Origin: Streptosporangium carneum | GTDB taxonomy: Bacteria; Actinomycetota; Actinomycetes; Streptosporangiales; Streptosporangiaceae | Length of the DNA: 60,331 nucleotides | Assembly (NCBI RefSeq): GCF_027922005.1 | Contig: NZ_BSEV01000041.1 | Span: 1 to 60,331, forward strand | Direction of reading: 5' to 3' | Shown here: piece after piece, positions 1 to 10,300 of the stretch | Position numbering within the stretch: position 1 is the first letter of the stretch | Layout of the letters: each line of letters starts with the position of its first letter | Notes under the pieces: generated by a model | Told to the model about the DNA's origin: nothing | The model's database searches: none | Seen by the model: the letters and a program-made list of their open reading frames with translations, nothing else | Made by a program: the position numbers and the translations under genes

Positions 1-237
1 GTCCGGCCGGCGTATAAAAGGACCGCAACCACCCGCGCCCGCCAGGCCGGAGGCCTGATCTCACCAGAGCTCAGCTGAGACGGCCGGCCGGACCACCCGC
101 CCCCCTCCACGCGAACCCACCCCCGCAGCGCAAACCAGCACCGCCCAACAAACCTCGCAGTGCGAGCCAGCACCACCCAACGCCCCGCAGGAAACCGGCC
201 GGACCGCCCGCTCCCCGGAGCGCGTATGTGGGCCGTC

Positions 238-1152
238 TCAGAGGGCGGATGCCTCGCGGAGGCGCTCCGCGAGGTCGAGCAGGTGTTCAGGGTCACGTGC
301 GGTGTGCTGCAGGTCGAGGAAGATCTCGTGCACGCCGGTGTCCGCGACGGCTCTCATGTGCTCGGCGATCTGCTCGACGGTTCCGCTTCCCGGCACGGCC
401 TCGGAGGGGGAGTCGGCGACGAGCGGGTTGAACCGTACGATGACGCGCACCTGCCGAGGGTCGCGTCCATGGCGTTCGGCGGTCTGTTTGACGGTGTCCC
501 ACATGTCGGTCAGGATGCCGACCGGCATGGCGGCGGCGAGCCAGCCGTCGGCGCGGCGGCCGATTCGCGACAGCGCGGCGGGGGAGAAGCCTCCCAGGTG
601 GAGCGGGGGGCGGGGGAGTTGGGCGGGCTTCGGCAGGATGTGGCTCGGCGCGATGTTCCATCGAGGGTCGGCGACGCTCACCGGGTCGTCACGCCAGATC
701 GCCTCCAGCGTGTCGAGGGTGGCCTCGAACCGGGCGCCCCGGCCTTCCCAGGGCACACCCGCCGCCGCGTACTCGTCGCTGGACCAGCCAAGACCCAGGC
801 CCACCTCGAGGCGTCCCGAACTCAGCTGGTCGATCGTGGCGAGCGAGCGCGCCAGCAGCACGGGGGGATACCAGTTGGCGTTCAGCGTGCTGGTCCCCAG
901 CCGGATCCGCGAGGTGACGGCGGCGGCGGTCGACAGGACGGCGAACGGGTCCAGGAAGGTGCGGTGGGCTGGCGGGATGGTGCCGTCTCCCCCCGGGTAG
1001 CGTTCCTTCGGGGCGAGGGGTGTCAGCAGCCGGTCACCGACCCACAGGCTGTCGAAGCCTCGGGACTCCGCCTGTCCGGCGACGGTGACGAGGGCTCGCG
1101 CGTCGGCGAACCGCCCGTACTGCGGCACCGCGAGCCCGAGGCGGACAGGCAT
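238..1152 (-). CDS. LLM-class F420-dependent oxidoreductase
   Basis: Luciferase-like monooxygenase fold of about 304 residues, probably using reduced coenzyme F420 to oxidise or reduce a small substrate in the cytoplasm; the substrate cannot be read from sequence. Family signs are the opening beta strand (LGLAVPQYG), the segment GFDSLWVGDRLL, the run IRLGTSTLN, and the LEVGLGLGW stretch typical of actinobacterial F420 enzymes. A start at 1152 is chosen over an in-frame start 24 bp upstream because this ATG overlaps the TGA of the upstream methyltransferase by one base, implying translational coupling in a two-gene operon. Family assignment is firm, specificity is not. Confidence 0.85.
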   Translation of the reverse strand: MPVRLGLAVPQYGRFADARALVTVAGQAESRGFDSLWVGDRLLTPLAPKERYPGGDGTIPPAHRTFLDPFAVLSTAAAVTSRIRLGTSTLNANWYPPVLLARSLATIDQLSSGRLEVGLGLGWSSDEYAAAGVPWEGRGARFEATLDTLEAIWRDDPVSVADPRWNIAPSHILPKPAQLPRPPLHLGGFSPAALSRIGRRADGWLAAAMPVGILTDMWDTVKQTAERHGRDPRQVRVIVRFNPLVADSPSEAVPGSGTVEQIAEHMRAVADTGVHEIFLDLQHTARDPEHLLDLAERLREASAL

Positions 1153-1958
1153 CAGGGTTTCCTGCCCACTCCGCACACGATCAGCGCCTGAGAGGGGTCG
1201 TCGTAGAGGGGGAAGTCGTCAGGCCGCCACTCCGGCAGCCAGACGAGGCCGGGGTTCACCAGCTCGAAGCCGTCGAACAGCTCCCGGATCTCCGTCCGGG
1301 ATCGCAGGACGAGCGGGGAGTTGGCCCGCTCGTAGACCTTGGTGCCCTTCTTGGCGGCCTCGGTGCGGTTGTCGTGGGTCCCGTGGGACAGGACCAGGTA
1401 GCTGCCGGACGGCAGGGCGTCCCGCAGCGTGGTCACGATGCGCCGGGGGTCGTCCGCCTCGGTGATGAAGTGCATGATGGCCACCAGCAGCACGGCGACC
1501 GGCTTGGAGAAGTCGAGATGCTTGCGGACCTCGGGGGTCTGCAGGATCTCCTCGGGCTGCCGCAGGTCGCCGGAGGCCACCGTGACCTCGCCCTTGATCC
1601 CGCGCAGGAGCGCCCTGGCGTGCGCGAGGACGATCGGGTCGTTGTCGATGTAGGCGACGCGGGCGTCCGGTCTGATCTCCTGCGCCACCTCGTGGACGTT
1701 GCCCTGCGTGGGCAGGCCCGTGCCGATGTCCAGGAACTGCTCTATGCCCTCTTCTGCGAGGAACCTGACGGCCCTGCCGAGGAAGGCGCGGTTCTCTCTG
1801 GCGGCGATTCGCACTTCGGGGACGACTGAGAGGATCTCCTCCGCGGCGAGACGGTCGGAGGGGAAGTTGTCCTTCCCCCCGAGGTAGTAGTCGTACAACC
1901 TGGCGACACTCGGAGTGTTGACGTCGATCCCGCGTTGCGTCCACTCTTCGTCGGCCAC
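1152..1958 (-). CDS. SAM-dependent methyltransferase, DUF574 (Methyltransf_19) family
   Basis: About 268 residues. The N-terminus with NTPSVARLYDYYLGGKDNF is the hallmark of the actinobacterial PF04672 family; the Rossmann motif follows as FLDIGTGLPTQGNVHE, with the acidic SAM-ribose position in VAYIDNDPIVLAHARALL. Family members are abundant in actinomycetes and their substrates are mostly unknown. Two GTG codons compete: the one at 1964 overlaps the GGAGG ribosome site, whereas 1958 sits six bases beyond it, so 1958 is preferred. First gene of a two-gene operon with the F420-type enzyme. Confidence 0.85.
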   Translation of the reverse strand: MADEEWTQRGIDVNTPSVARLYDYYLGGKDNFPSDRLAAEEILSVVPEVRIAARENRAFLGRAVRFLAEEGIEQFLDIGTGLPTQGNVHEVAQEIRPDARVAYIDNDPIVLAHARALLRGIKGEVTVASGDLRQPEEILQTPEVRKHLDFSKPVAVLLVAIMHFITEADDPRRIVTTLRDALPSGSYLVLSHGTHDNRTEAAKKGTKVYERANSPLVLRSRTEIRELFDGFELVNPGLVWLPEWRPDDFPLYDDPSQALIVCGVGRKP

Positions 1959-2028
1959 GCTCACCCTCCGCCTGAACAGTCGTGAAGATCTCTAGCCCGA
2001 GCGTAATGCCCAATGTGTAGCCATAGGC

Positions 2029-2050
2029 AATATTTTCGGTAGAAAGTATT
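2029..2050. promoter_or_regulatory. inverted repeat upstream of methyltransferase
   Basis: Arms AATATTTT (2029-2036) and AAAGTATT (2043-2050) match at 7 of 8 positions around a 6-bp centre, in an AT-rich island about 70 bp upstream of the methyltransferase start. Position and symmetry suggest an operator; no regulator is identified. Confidence 0.35.
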
Positions 2051-2097
2051 ACCGCTCTTCTGCCTGATGGGTCGTGTCCGAGCCTGCCCGCAGCCGT

Positions 2098-2166
2098 CGC
2101 TGCGCGGCTCTCCGGACAGGCGCTGCGCGGATCTCCGCACAGGCGCCGCGCGACTCTGCGGACAGG
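2098..2166. repeat. three tandem 23-bp repeats
   Basis: Units at 2098-2120, 2121-2143 and 2144-2166 follow the pattern CGCYGCGCGRNTCTSCGSACAGG with two to five differences between copies. A decayed fourth unit may follow. Intergenic and non-coding as far as I can see. Confidence 0.75.
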
Positions 2167-2275
2167 TGTCGGACGGCGCACGCCGCGCCCGAGAGGCGTG
2201 GAGGCGGTGTTCACCGGAGGCGTGCCGAGGCCCGGGCGTCCTGCTGTGAGGTCCGGGCCGTGCACGGGACGCCGG

Positions 2276-2375
2276 ACGGCCTTCCCGTGTCCCGTGAACA
2301 CCGGGAAACACGTGAGTCCAGGACGTCACGGCCTTCCCGTGTCCCGTGGACGCCGGAAAACACGCAAGCCCAGGA
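2276..2375. repeat. imperfect tandem duplication, 52-bp period
   Basis: A perfect 21-bp core occurs at 2276-2296 and again at 2328-2348, and similarity continues for about 30 bp after each core. In the second copy the divergent tail forms the left arm of the terminator hairpin at 2360-2393. Confidence 0.65.
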
Positions 2376-2393
2376 CATCCTGGGCTTGCGTGT
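2360..2393 (-). terminator. intrinsic terminator of the secreted protein gene
   Basis: Perfect 16-bp stem, ACACGCAAGCCCAGGA (2360-2375) against its complement at 2378-2393, two-base centre. Read leftward it continues into TTTTCC, a short U tract. It lies 58 bp past the stop codon of the gene ending at 2451. Confidence 0.8.
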
Positions 2394-2450
2394 CACGATG
2401 GGCCCGCCGGAGGACGGCGGGCGCGGTTTCCGGTGAGGGATCTCGGGGGA

Positions 2451-3194
2451 CTAGCGGTGCCAGCCGCCGCCCCGGACCCAGACGCGGACCGAGCGGCTGC
2501 TGCTCTCGTCGAGCTCGTCGTTGCCCTCGTAGACGGCGCGGTACTCGCCGGTCTTGAAGGCGCGGGCCTTGGCGCGGAACTGGCCCCGCCACTCGCTGTC
2601 GGCCGAGGTGACCCACTTCCAGGCGCTGGAGCCGCGGGCGCGGAAGTAGATCCCCACTTCCTCGTTCTTCACGCCCTCCCAGTGGCGGCCGTCGCGGACC
2701 TGCAGGCGACCGGTGAAGTAGACCCAGCGTCCCTTGCGGACGGCGTCGGGGTTGACCCGGAAGCTGGCCAGGCGGGTCTCCGCCTTCTCGTGCCGCTCCT
2801 GCTTGACGGAGAAGTTGACCTCGTCGGTCACCTTCTTGCCGTCCTTGTCATAGGCGTCGGCGATCGCGAGCCAGCGGCCCTCGAGGTCGTCGCCGTCGAA
2901 GCTCGTGCTGAAGCGCCACAGGTCGCCGTCGTGGATGACCTTGGGCTCGTTCGCGTCCTGGGTGCGGAGCTGGTTGGAGGCCGGCCTGAGGCGGAGTTCG
3001 ACGCGGGTCGCCTCCGTGGTGCGGACCTCGATGGTGACGTTCGTGTCGTGGCCGTCGGTGACCACGACGGGGTTGGGGTTCACGCTGTCGATGCGCACGC
3101 TGAGGGCGGTGCGCGCCGCAGAGGCGGTGCCCGCGGACAGGAGCAGCGAGCCACCCAGAGCTGCGGACAGGAGGCCGACGGTGATTCGTTTCAT
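2451..3194 (-). CDS. secreted protein of unknown function, two beta domains
   Basis: About 247 residues, starting with a Sec signal peptide (KRITVGLLSAALGGSLLLSAGTASA, cleaved after ASA near residue 26). The mature part has no cysteine and looks like two immunoglobulin-like beta domains: residues ~30-135, and a second starting at FRVNPDAVRKG whose end (TGEYRAVYEGNDELDESSS) resembles the beta-sandwich repeat common in actinobacterial exported proteins. The ATG at 3194 is used, with GGAGAAGG ten bases upstream; an in-frame TTG lies just before it. No enzyme motif. Likely an extracellular structural or binding protein; function unknown. Confidence 0.7.
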   Translation of the reverse strand: MKRITVGLLSAALGGSLLLSAGTASAARTALSVRIDSVNPNPVVVTDGHDTNVTIEVRTTEATRVELRLRPASNQLRTQDANEPKVIHDGDLWRFSTSFDGDDLEGRWLAIADAYDKDGKKVTDEVNFSVKQERHEKAETRLASFRVNPDAVRKGRWVYFTGRLQVRDGRHWEGVKNEEVGIYFRARGSSAWKWVTSADSEWRGQFRAKARAFKTGEYRAVYEGNDELDESSSRSVRVWVRGGGWHR

Positions 3195-3515
3195 CAAGAC
3201 GTTTCCTTCTCCCCGTTGTCAGAAGCGGTCAGGGGTGATCGCTTCCACATATATAAGACAGGTAGCTCACAGTAAAAGTTGCTTCGTTTCCGAAAAAAGT
3301 CTGAACAAAGTTGCCTCGAAGTAATGTTTCGCCGTAAACCCCCAGGTCAAGGCATTGCCGGTAAGTCATTGCTTTCTTCAAATTTGAACATAAATCTGTC
3401 CGATTTGTCGGGAATAAGTTTTCGATCATCGTCCGCTTTCCGGACGGTGGGGTCCGCTTGTCGGACACAAGATCGGAACGCGTCCAGGACGGCGGATCAC
3501 GGATAGCGTTTCCCC
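3195..3515. other. divergent AT-rich promoter region
   Basis: Unusually AT-rich for this genome (3240-3420), serving the secreted protein gene leftward and the ABC-F gene rightward. The right half carries the inverted repeats described at 3398-3466. No gene seen. Confidence 0.55.
3398..3466. promoter_or_regulatory. three related inverted repeats upstream of ABC-F gene
   Basis: GTCCG-CTTTC-CGGAC (3431-3445) and GTCCG-CTTGT-CGGAC (3452-3466) are perfect 5-bp inverted repeats with five-base centres and centre-to-centre spacing of 21 bp. A degenerate relative, CCGA-TTTG-TCGG, lies at 3400-3411. They may be iterated repressor sites, or RNA hairpins if transcription starts further upstream. Confidence 0.55.
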
Positions 3516-5153
3516 ATGAGCGCCACCATCGTCGCCAAGGACCTCGCCGCGGGACACGGCGACCGCGCACTGTTCTCCGGCCTGGACCTGGTCGTCGCCC
3601 CGGGCGACGTGATCGGCCTGGTCGGCGTGAACGGGGCGGGGAAGTCCACGCTGATGAGGATCCTGGCCGGATCCCTGTCCCCCGAGCACGGCACCGTACG
3701 GCTCAGCCCGCCCGCCGCGGTGGTCGGCTACCTGCCACAGGAGCGTGAGCGCAGGGCCGACGAGACGGTCACGGCCTTCCTGGCGAGGCGGACCGGGGTG
3801 GCCGAGGCGCAGCGCGCGCTGGACGCGGCGACCGAGGGGCTGGTCGAGGGCCGTCCCGGAGCCGACGACGACTACGCCACGAGTCTGGAGAGGTGGCTCA
3901 CCCTGGGCGGAGCGGACCTGGAGGAGCGGGCGGAGGAGGTCGTCGCCGAGCTCGGCCTGGCGGTCGGCCTTGACCGGCCGATGACCGCGCTCTCCGGCGG
4001 CCAGGCCGCCAGGGCGGGAATGGCCTCCCTGCTCCTGAGCCGTTACGACGTCTTCCTGCTGGACGAGCCGACCAACGATCTCGACCTGGACGGCCTCGAG
4101 CGACTCGAGCGCTTCGTGACCGGGCTGCGCGCGGGCACGGTCCTGGTCAGCCACGACCGCGAGTTCCTGGCCAGGACCGTGAACAGGGTCGTCGAGATCG
4201 ACCTACCCCAGCAGCGGATCCGCTCGTACGGCGGCGGCTACGAGGCCTACCTCGCCGAACGCGAGGTCGCCAGGCAGCACGCCCGTGACGAGTACGACGA
4301 GTACGCCGAGACGCTCGCCTCGCTCAGGCAGCGGGCCGGGACGCAACGCGCCTGGATGGAGAAGGGCGTCAAGAACGCCCGGCGCAAGGCGACGGACGGC
4401 GACAAGATCGGCCGGAACTTCCGCACCGAGGCGACCGAGAAGCAGGCAGCCAAGGCCAGGCAGACCGAGCGGATGATCGAACGACTCGAAGAGGTCGAGG
4501 AGCCGCGCAAGGAGTGGGAGCTCCGCATGGAGATCGCGGTCGCGCCGAGGGCGGGCGCGGTCGTGGCGACCCTGCGCGGCGCGGCGGTCAGGCGCGGGGC
4601 CTTCACCCTCGGCCCCGTCGACATGCAGGTCGGCTGGGCCGAACGGGTGGCGATCACCGGGGCGAACGGCTCGGGCAAGTCGACGCTGCTGGCCGCCCTC
4701 CTCGGCCGGATCCCGCTGGACGAGGGCGACGCCTCGCTCGGCCCCGGAGTGGTCGTCGGAGAGGTCGACCAGGCGCGCGGGCTGTTCCTCGGCGAGGAGC
4801 CGCTGGTGGACGCCTTCGGCGCGGCGGCGGGCGACATGACCCCGGCCGACGCGCGCACGCTGCTGGCCAAGTTCGGGTTGCGCGCGGCGCACGTGCTGCG
4901 CCCCGCGGCGACCCTGTCGCCGGGGGAGCGGACCAGGGCCGCGCTGGCGCTGCTCCAGGCCAGGGGGGTGAACCTGCTCGTCCTCGACGAGCCGACCAAC
5001 CACCTCGACCTGGCGGCGATCGAGCAGCTCGAGTCCGCGCTGGCCTCGTATCCCGGCACGCTGCTGCTGGTCACCCACGACCGGCGGATGCTCGACGCGG
5101 TGCGCACCACGAGACACCTCCACCTCACCGAGGGCAAGGTGACGGAGAGCTGA
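3516..5153 (+). CDS. ABC-F family ATPase
   Basis: 545 residues with two ABC ATPase domains and no membrane segment, the ABC-F layout. Members act on the ribosome, either protecting it from antibiotics or rescuing stalled translation. Domain 1: Walker A GVNGAGKST (37-45), signature LSGGQ, Walker B LLDEPTNDLD. A charged linker rich in Arg, Lys and Glu follows (KATDGDKIGRNF region). Domain 2: GANGSGKST, degenerate signature LSPGE, LVLDEPTNHLDL. The ATG at 3516 has no ribosome site; TAGCGT six bases upstream could be a -10 for a leaderless message. Whether it confers resistance or is housekeeping cannot be decided. Confidence 0.9.
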   Translation: MSATIVAKDLAAGHGDRALFSGLDLVVAPGDVIGLVGVNGAGKSTLMRILAGSLSPEHGTVRLSPPAAVVGYLPQERERRADETVTAFLARRTGVAEAQRALDAATEGLVEGRPGADDDYATSLERWLTLGGADLEERAEEVVAELGLAVGLDRPMTALSGGQAARAGMASLLLSRYDVFLLDEPTNDLDLDGLERLERFVTGLRAGTVLVSHDREFLARTVNRVVEIDLPQQRIRSYGGGYEAYLAEREVARQHARDEYDEYAETLASLRQRAGTQRAWMEKGVKNARRKATDGDKIGRNFRTEATEKQAAKARQTERMIERLEEVEEPRKEWELRMEIAVAPRAGAVVATLRGAAVRRGAFTLGPVDMQVGWAERVAITGANGSGKSTLLAALLGRIPLDEGDASLGPGVVVGEVDQARGLFLGEEPLVDAFGAAAGDMTPADARTLLAKFGLRAAHVLRPAATLSPGERTRAALALLQARGVNLLVLDEPTNHLDLAAIEQLESALASYPGTLLLVTHDRRMLDAVRTTRHLHLTEGKVTES

Positions 5154-5201
5154 GGGCGCGGTCTCCTCGCGGGTTCCCGCGAACAGCCGCGTCCTCGCCC
5201 C

Positions 5202-5693
5202 TTACTTCGACAGGTAGACGACCTTCCAGGACTCGGCGTAGAGGCAGTTGAGCGACGGCTTGGCGGCCTTGCCCTCGGAACAGACCTTCAGCTCGACCTG
5301 GTAGACGTCGCGGTAGGTGAACGTGAAGGGCTTGGGCGTGCCGTAGGAGCAGTTGCGGACGCTGTGGTGCTTGAACGGCAGGTTCCCGTCCTTGGTCCGG
5401 TAGGTGATGCGGAAGACCGCCCAGCCGCAGGTCGAGCTCTTGCGGGTCAGGTCCTGGAGCCTGCCGGAGATCCGGGCGGTCGCGGCGGCGGGGATCACGG
5501 CGTGGTCCTCGCCCAGGGCCTTCAGGGAACCCGCCGCCCTGGCCCCGTGTCCCGGGGAGTCGTAGGGACCCCACTGGACGGCGGTCGTGGCGGTCTCCTG
5601 CGAGCCGGTCGTGGCGTGGGCGGCGGAGGGGGCGACCGCGGTGAGAACGGCGGCGGTCATGGCGAGGCCGGTCAGAGTCCGGGTGAGCGTCAT
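5202..5693 (-). CDS. small secreted protein with four cysteines
   Basis: 163 residues. Signal peptide MTLTRTLTGLAMTAAVLTAV with probable cleavage after AHA. The mature domain has four cysteines (in STCGW, RNCSYG, KVCSEG, LNCLYA), enough for two disulfides, in a mostly beta, basic domain (RITYRT, FTFTYRDVYQVELKV). The frame stays open far upstream, but the signal peptide and the AAAGGA site place the start at 5693. No named family recognised. Divergent from polyphosphate glucokinase. Confidence 0.75.
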   Translation of the reverse strand: MTLTRTLTGLAMTAAVLTAVAPSAAHATTGSQETATTAVQWGPYDSPGHGARAAGSLKALGEDHAVIPAAATARISGRLQDLTRKSSTCGWAVFRITYRTKDGNLPFKHHSVRNCSYGTPKPFTFTYRDVYQVELKVCSEGKAAKPSLNCLYAESWKVVYLSK

Positions 5694-5820
5694 CGGAGGG
5701 GTCCTTTCCCGCTGTGGTGCCCGCAGTCTGCGCCGGACCGCTTTCACGCCGGTTGACCGCTCACTGCAAACGAGTATCAACGGCCTGCCAGGGAAGGAGC
5801 CCGGACAGGAGGTGGACGTC

Positions 5821-6555
<735 letters not shown>

Positions 6556-6557
6556 AG

Positions 6558-6586
6558 GGCCTGGCATGACATATGCCGGAAAGGCC
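6558..6586 (+). terminator. terminator after polyphosphate glucokinase
   Basis: Two-part stem GGCCT/AGGCC enclosing GGCAT/ATGCC, followed by a T-rich tract (GTTCAAATTTTG). It begins two bases after the stop codon. Confidence 0.55.
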
Positions 6587-6682
6587 GTTCAAATTTTGAT
6601 CTTCCTTTGACGGACACGCCCTCTGACCTGGGTAGGTAGCGAGAGTTAACAAGATCGCATCTGCTGGAGGCGGAGAGACGTG

Positions 6683-7234
6683 ATGCAGTCGACTGGCGTG
6701 CTGGCCCGCTGGGTCCTGGTCACCGGGATGGTGGCTTTCACGGCTGCCGGAGCGACGGGGACGGCCGTGGCGGAGGTGGACGGCGTCGAGGAGGTCAGGC
6801 TCTCGCCGTACCGGGCGGGGCCGGGGGCCGATCTCAGGATCACGGCGTATGACTGCCAGGGCCCCGCCTTCGCCCAGTCGGAGGCGTTCCAGGACGAGCC
6901 GGAACTCGAGGAGGACGACTCGGGCGTCGCGGTCGGCTGGGCGCAGGTGGACTACGGCGCGCGCAGCGGTTCCTACGCCGTCGAGGTGGACTGCCGGGGT
7001 GACGGAGACACGCTCTACGGCGAGTTCCACGTCGTCGACGGGTACGGTCCCAACGCCGGCGGCGGCGGCCTGGCCCTGGCCAGGGGCGCGGCCAGGGCGG
7101 CGGAGGGCTGGAAGGCGGCTCCCCGGCGCGAGACGCACGGTTTCACCCTCGGCTGGGAGGCCGGCGTGGTCGCCGTGCTCGCGGGCGCGGGCGCGATGGC
7201 GGTGATGAGGCGCCGCGGCGCGGGGCGCGCCTGA
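6683..7234 (+). CDS. exported, C-terminally anchored protein of unknown function
   Basis: 183 residues from ATG 6683 (an in-frame GTG precedes it directly; GGAGGCGGAGAG upstream serves either). N-terminal signal segment (VLVTGMVAFTAAGATGTAVA), an extracytoplasmic domain of about 90 residues with two cysteines (AYDCQGP, EVDCRGD), a Gly/Ala-rich stalk, then one C-terminal transmembrane helix (AGVVAVLAGAGAMAVM) and a basic tail RRRGAGRA. This is the topology of a small cell-surface protein; no LPXTG motif. Function unknown. Confidence 0.7.
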   Translation: MQSTGVLARWVLVTGMVAFTAAGATGTAVAEVDGVEEVRLSPYRAGPGADLRITAYDCQGPAFAQSEAFQDEPELEEDDSGVAVGWAQVDYGARSGSYAVEVDCRGDGDTLYGEFHVVDGYGPNAGGGGLALARGAARAAEGWKAAPRRETHGFTLGWEAGVVAVLAGAGAMAVMRRRGAGRA

Positions 7235-7380
7235 GTCCGGGTTGCGCCTGAGCCCGGGCGGCCACGGTACGGCCGCCGCGGGTGCGCGCGGGGCGAATAT
7301 TGGAGTGCGGCGAGCCGGGACCTCGGGCACCATGGGCGGTTGGCTCGTGATCTGTGGGCCGAACGTATTCTGGTTGCAGT

Positions 7381-10300
7381 ATGGGAACGCCTCCTTTGAC
7401 ATCTCCACTCGCCGAACTCCAGGCACGCCTGCCCGAGCTCACGCTGCGTGACCAGCGTCGGCTGCGGCGCAGGCTCGACGGCGCGCGCAGGGTCAGAAAC
7501 CGCGCCGCGCAACAGAAGATCGCTGCGGAGATCGTCTCCGACATCGAGCGGGCGGAACGCCGGGTGGCCGAGCGCAGGGCCGGCGTGCCCGCGGTCACCT
7601 ATCCGCAGGCGCTGCCCGTCAGCCAGCGCAAGGACGACATCCTGGAGGCGATCCGAGACCACCAGGTCGTGATCGTCGCCGGTGAGACCGGATCCGGCAA
7701 GACGACCCAGTTGCCGAAGATCTGCCTGGAGCTCGGCCGGGGCGTCAGGGGCCTGATCGGACACACCCAGCCTCGCCGGATCGCGGCCAGGACCGTGGCC
7801 GAGCGCGTCGCGGAGGAGCTGGACACGCCGCTCGGCGACGCCGTCGGCTACAAGGTGCGTTTCACCGACCAGGTCGGCGACGGCACGCTCGTCAAGGTGA
7901 TGACCGACGGCATCCTCCTGGCCGAGCTGCAGAGCGACCGTGACCTCGCCCAGTACGACACGCTCATCATCGACGAGGCGCACGAGCGAAGCCTCAACAT
8001 CGACTTCATCCTCGGCTACCTCAAACAGCTCCTGCCGAGACGACCCGACCTCAAGGTCGTCATCACCTCGGCCACCATCGACCCCGAGCGCTTCTCCAAG
8101 CACTTCGGCGACGCGCCGATCGTGGAGGTCTCGGGACGGACCTACCCCGTCGAGGTCCGCTACCGCCCCGTCGCCGAGGACGACGACCAGATCCAGGCGA
8201 TCGGCAACGCCGTGGACGAGCTGTGCGCGGAGGGGCCCGGCGACATCCTGGTCTTCCTGAGCGGCGAGCGTGAGATCCGCGACACCGCGGACGCGCTGTC
8301 CAAACGCAAGGACGCCGAGGTCCTCCCGCTGTACGCCCGGCTGTCCGCGGCCGAGCAGCACAAGGTCTTCCAGCGTCACTCGGGGCGCCGGATCGTGCTG
8401 GCGACCAACGTGGCCGAGACCTCGCTGACCGTGCCCGGCATCAAATACGTGGTCGATCCCGGCTTCGCCCGGATCTCCCGCTACAGCCACCGCACCAAGG
8501 TCCAGCGCCTGCCGATCGAGGCGATCTCCCAGGCCTCGGCCAACCAGCGCAAGGGCCGCTGCGGTCGCGTCTCCGAGGGCGTCTGCATCCGGCTCTACGA
8601 GGAGGACGACTTCCTCACCAGGCCGGAGTTCACCGATCCGGAGATCCTGCGCACCAACCTCGCCTCGGTCATCCTGCAGATGACCTCCATCGGCCTGGGC
8701 GACATCGGGGCCTTCCCGTTCGTCGAGCCGCCGGACCAGCGCCAGGTCAAGGACGGCTACGACCTGCTGCAGGAGCTGGGCGCCTTCGACCAGGCCAGGC
8801 AGATGACCCCGCTCGGCCGCAAGCTCGCGGGCCTGCCGGTCGACCCCCGCCTGGCGCGCATGGTGCTGGAGGCCGACCACAACGGCTGCGTCCGCGAGGT
8901 CATGGTCATCGCCGCCGCGCTGTCCATCCAGGACCCTCGCGAGCGTCCCGCCGACAAGCAGCAGGCGGCCGACGACAAGCACCGCCGCTTCGCCGACAAG
9001 GAGTCGGACTTCGTCTCCTACCTGAACCTGTGGGACTACCTCCAGGAGCAGCAGAGGGAGCTGTCCTCCAGCGCGTTCCGCCGCCTGTGCAAGGCCGAGT
9101 TCCTCAACTACCTGCGCGTGCGCGAGTGGCAGGACGTCTACAGTCAGCTCCGTCAGATGTCGAAGCCCCTCGGCGTCACGCTGAACAGCACCCCGGGCGA
9201 CGAGCAGAAGATCCACATGGCGCTGCTGTCCGGCCTGCTGTCCCACATCGGCGTCAAGGACATCGACAAGAAGACCGCAGGCGACGGCCCCCGCAAGCCG
9301 GGCGCCGAACCGCGCAGGCCGATCACCGAGTACGTCGGCGCCCGCAACGCCCGCTTCGCCGTCTTCCCCGGCTCCGCGCTCGCCAAGAAGCAGCCGCTGT
9401 GGGTGATGTCCGCCGAGCTGGTCGAGACCTCCAGGCTCTGGGCCAGGGTCAACGCCAAGATCGAGCCGGAGTGGGTCGAGCCGCTCGCCCAGCACCTGAT
9501 CAAACGCACCTACTCGGAGCCGCACTGGGAGAAGAACCAGGGCTCGGTGATGGCCTACGAGAAGGTCACCCTGTACGGCGTGCCGATCGTGGTGCAGCGC
9601 AAGGTCAACTACGGCCGCATCGACCCCGAGCTGAGCCGTGAGCTCTTCATCCGGCACGCCCTGGTCGAGGGCGACTGGGAGACCCACCACGCCTTCTTCA
9701 GGGAGAACCGCAAGCTCCTGGAGGAGGTCGAGGAGCTGGAGGAGCGCGCCCGCCGCCGCGACATCCTGGTCGACGACGAGACGCTGTTCGACTTCTACGA
9801 CCAGCGCGTCCCCCAGGACGTCGTCTCCGGACGCCATTTCGACTCCTGGTGGAAGAAGGCCAGGGCGGGCCAGCCGGACCTGCTGAGCTTCGAGAAGTCG
9901 ATGCTGATCAGCGAGTCGGCGGGAGACGTCAGCCAGCGCGACTATCCCGACGTGTGGCGTCAGGGGGGTTTGCGCTTCCCGCTGACCTACCAGTTCGAGC
10001 CCGGCACGGACGCCGACGGCGTCACCGCCCACATCCCGCTGTCCCTGCTCAACCAGGTGAACGTGGAGGGCTTCGACTGGCAGATCCCCGGCCTGCGCGA
10101 GGAGCTGCTCACCGCGCTGATCCGGGCCCTGCCCAAGAACATCCGGCGCAACTTCGTGCCCGCCCCCAACTACGCCAAGCAGGTGCTCCAGCGCGCCAGA
10201 CCCACCCAGGAGCCGCTCCTGGCGGTCCTGGAGCGGGAGCTGCTCGACCTGACCGGGATCCAGGTGCCGAGGGACGCCTGGCAGACCGACCTGGTCCCCG

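Larger units (their letters stand above)
1959..2450. other. intergenic region with promoter, repeats and terminator
   Basis: No convincing gene. The right-to-left promoter region of the methyltransferase lies at about 1975-2060 and is AT-rich. It is followed by a 23-bp triplicate repeat, a 52-bp-period imperfect duplication and the terminator of the next gene; these are listed separately. Open frames crossing it have poor codon position bias and no family resemblance. Confidence 0.6.

Noticed and set aside
121..200. Short repeats CCAGCACC-RCCCAAC at the window start
   Set aside because: Only two imperfect copies about 33 bp apart in low-complexity C-rich sequence; not distinguishable from chance.
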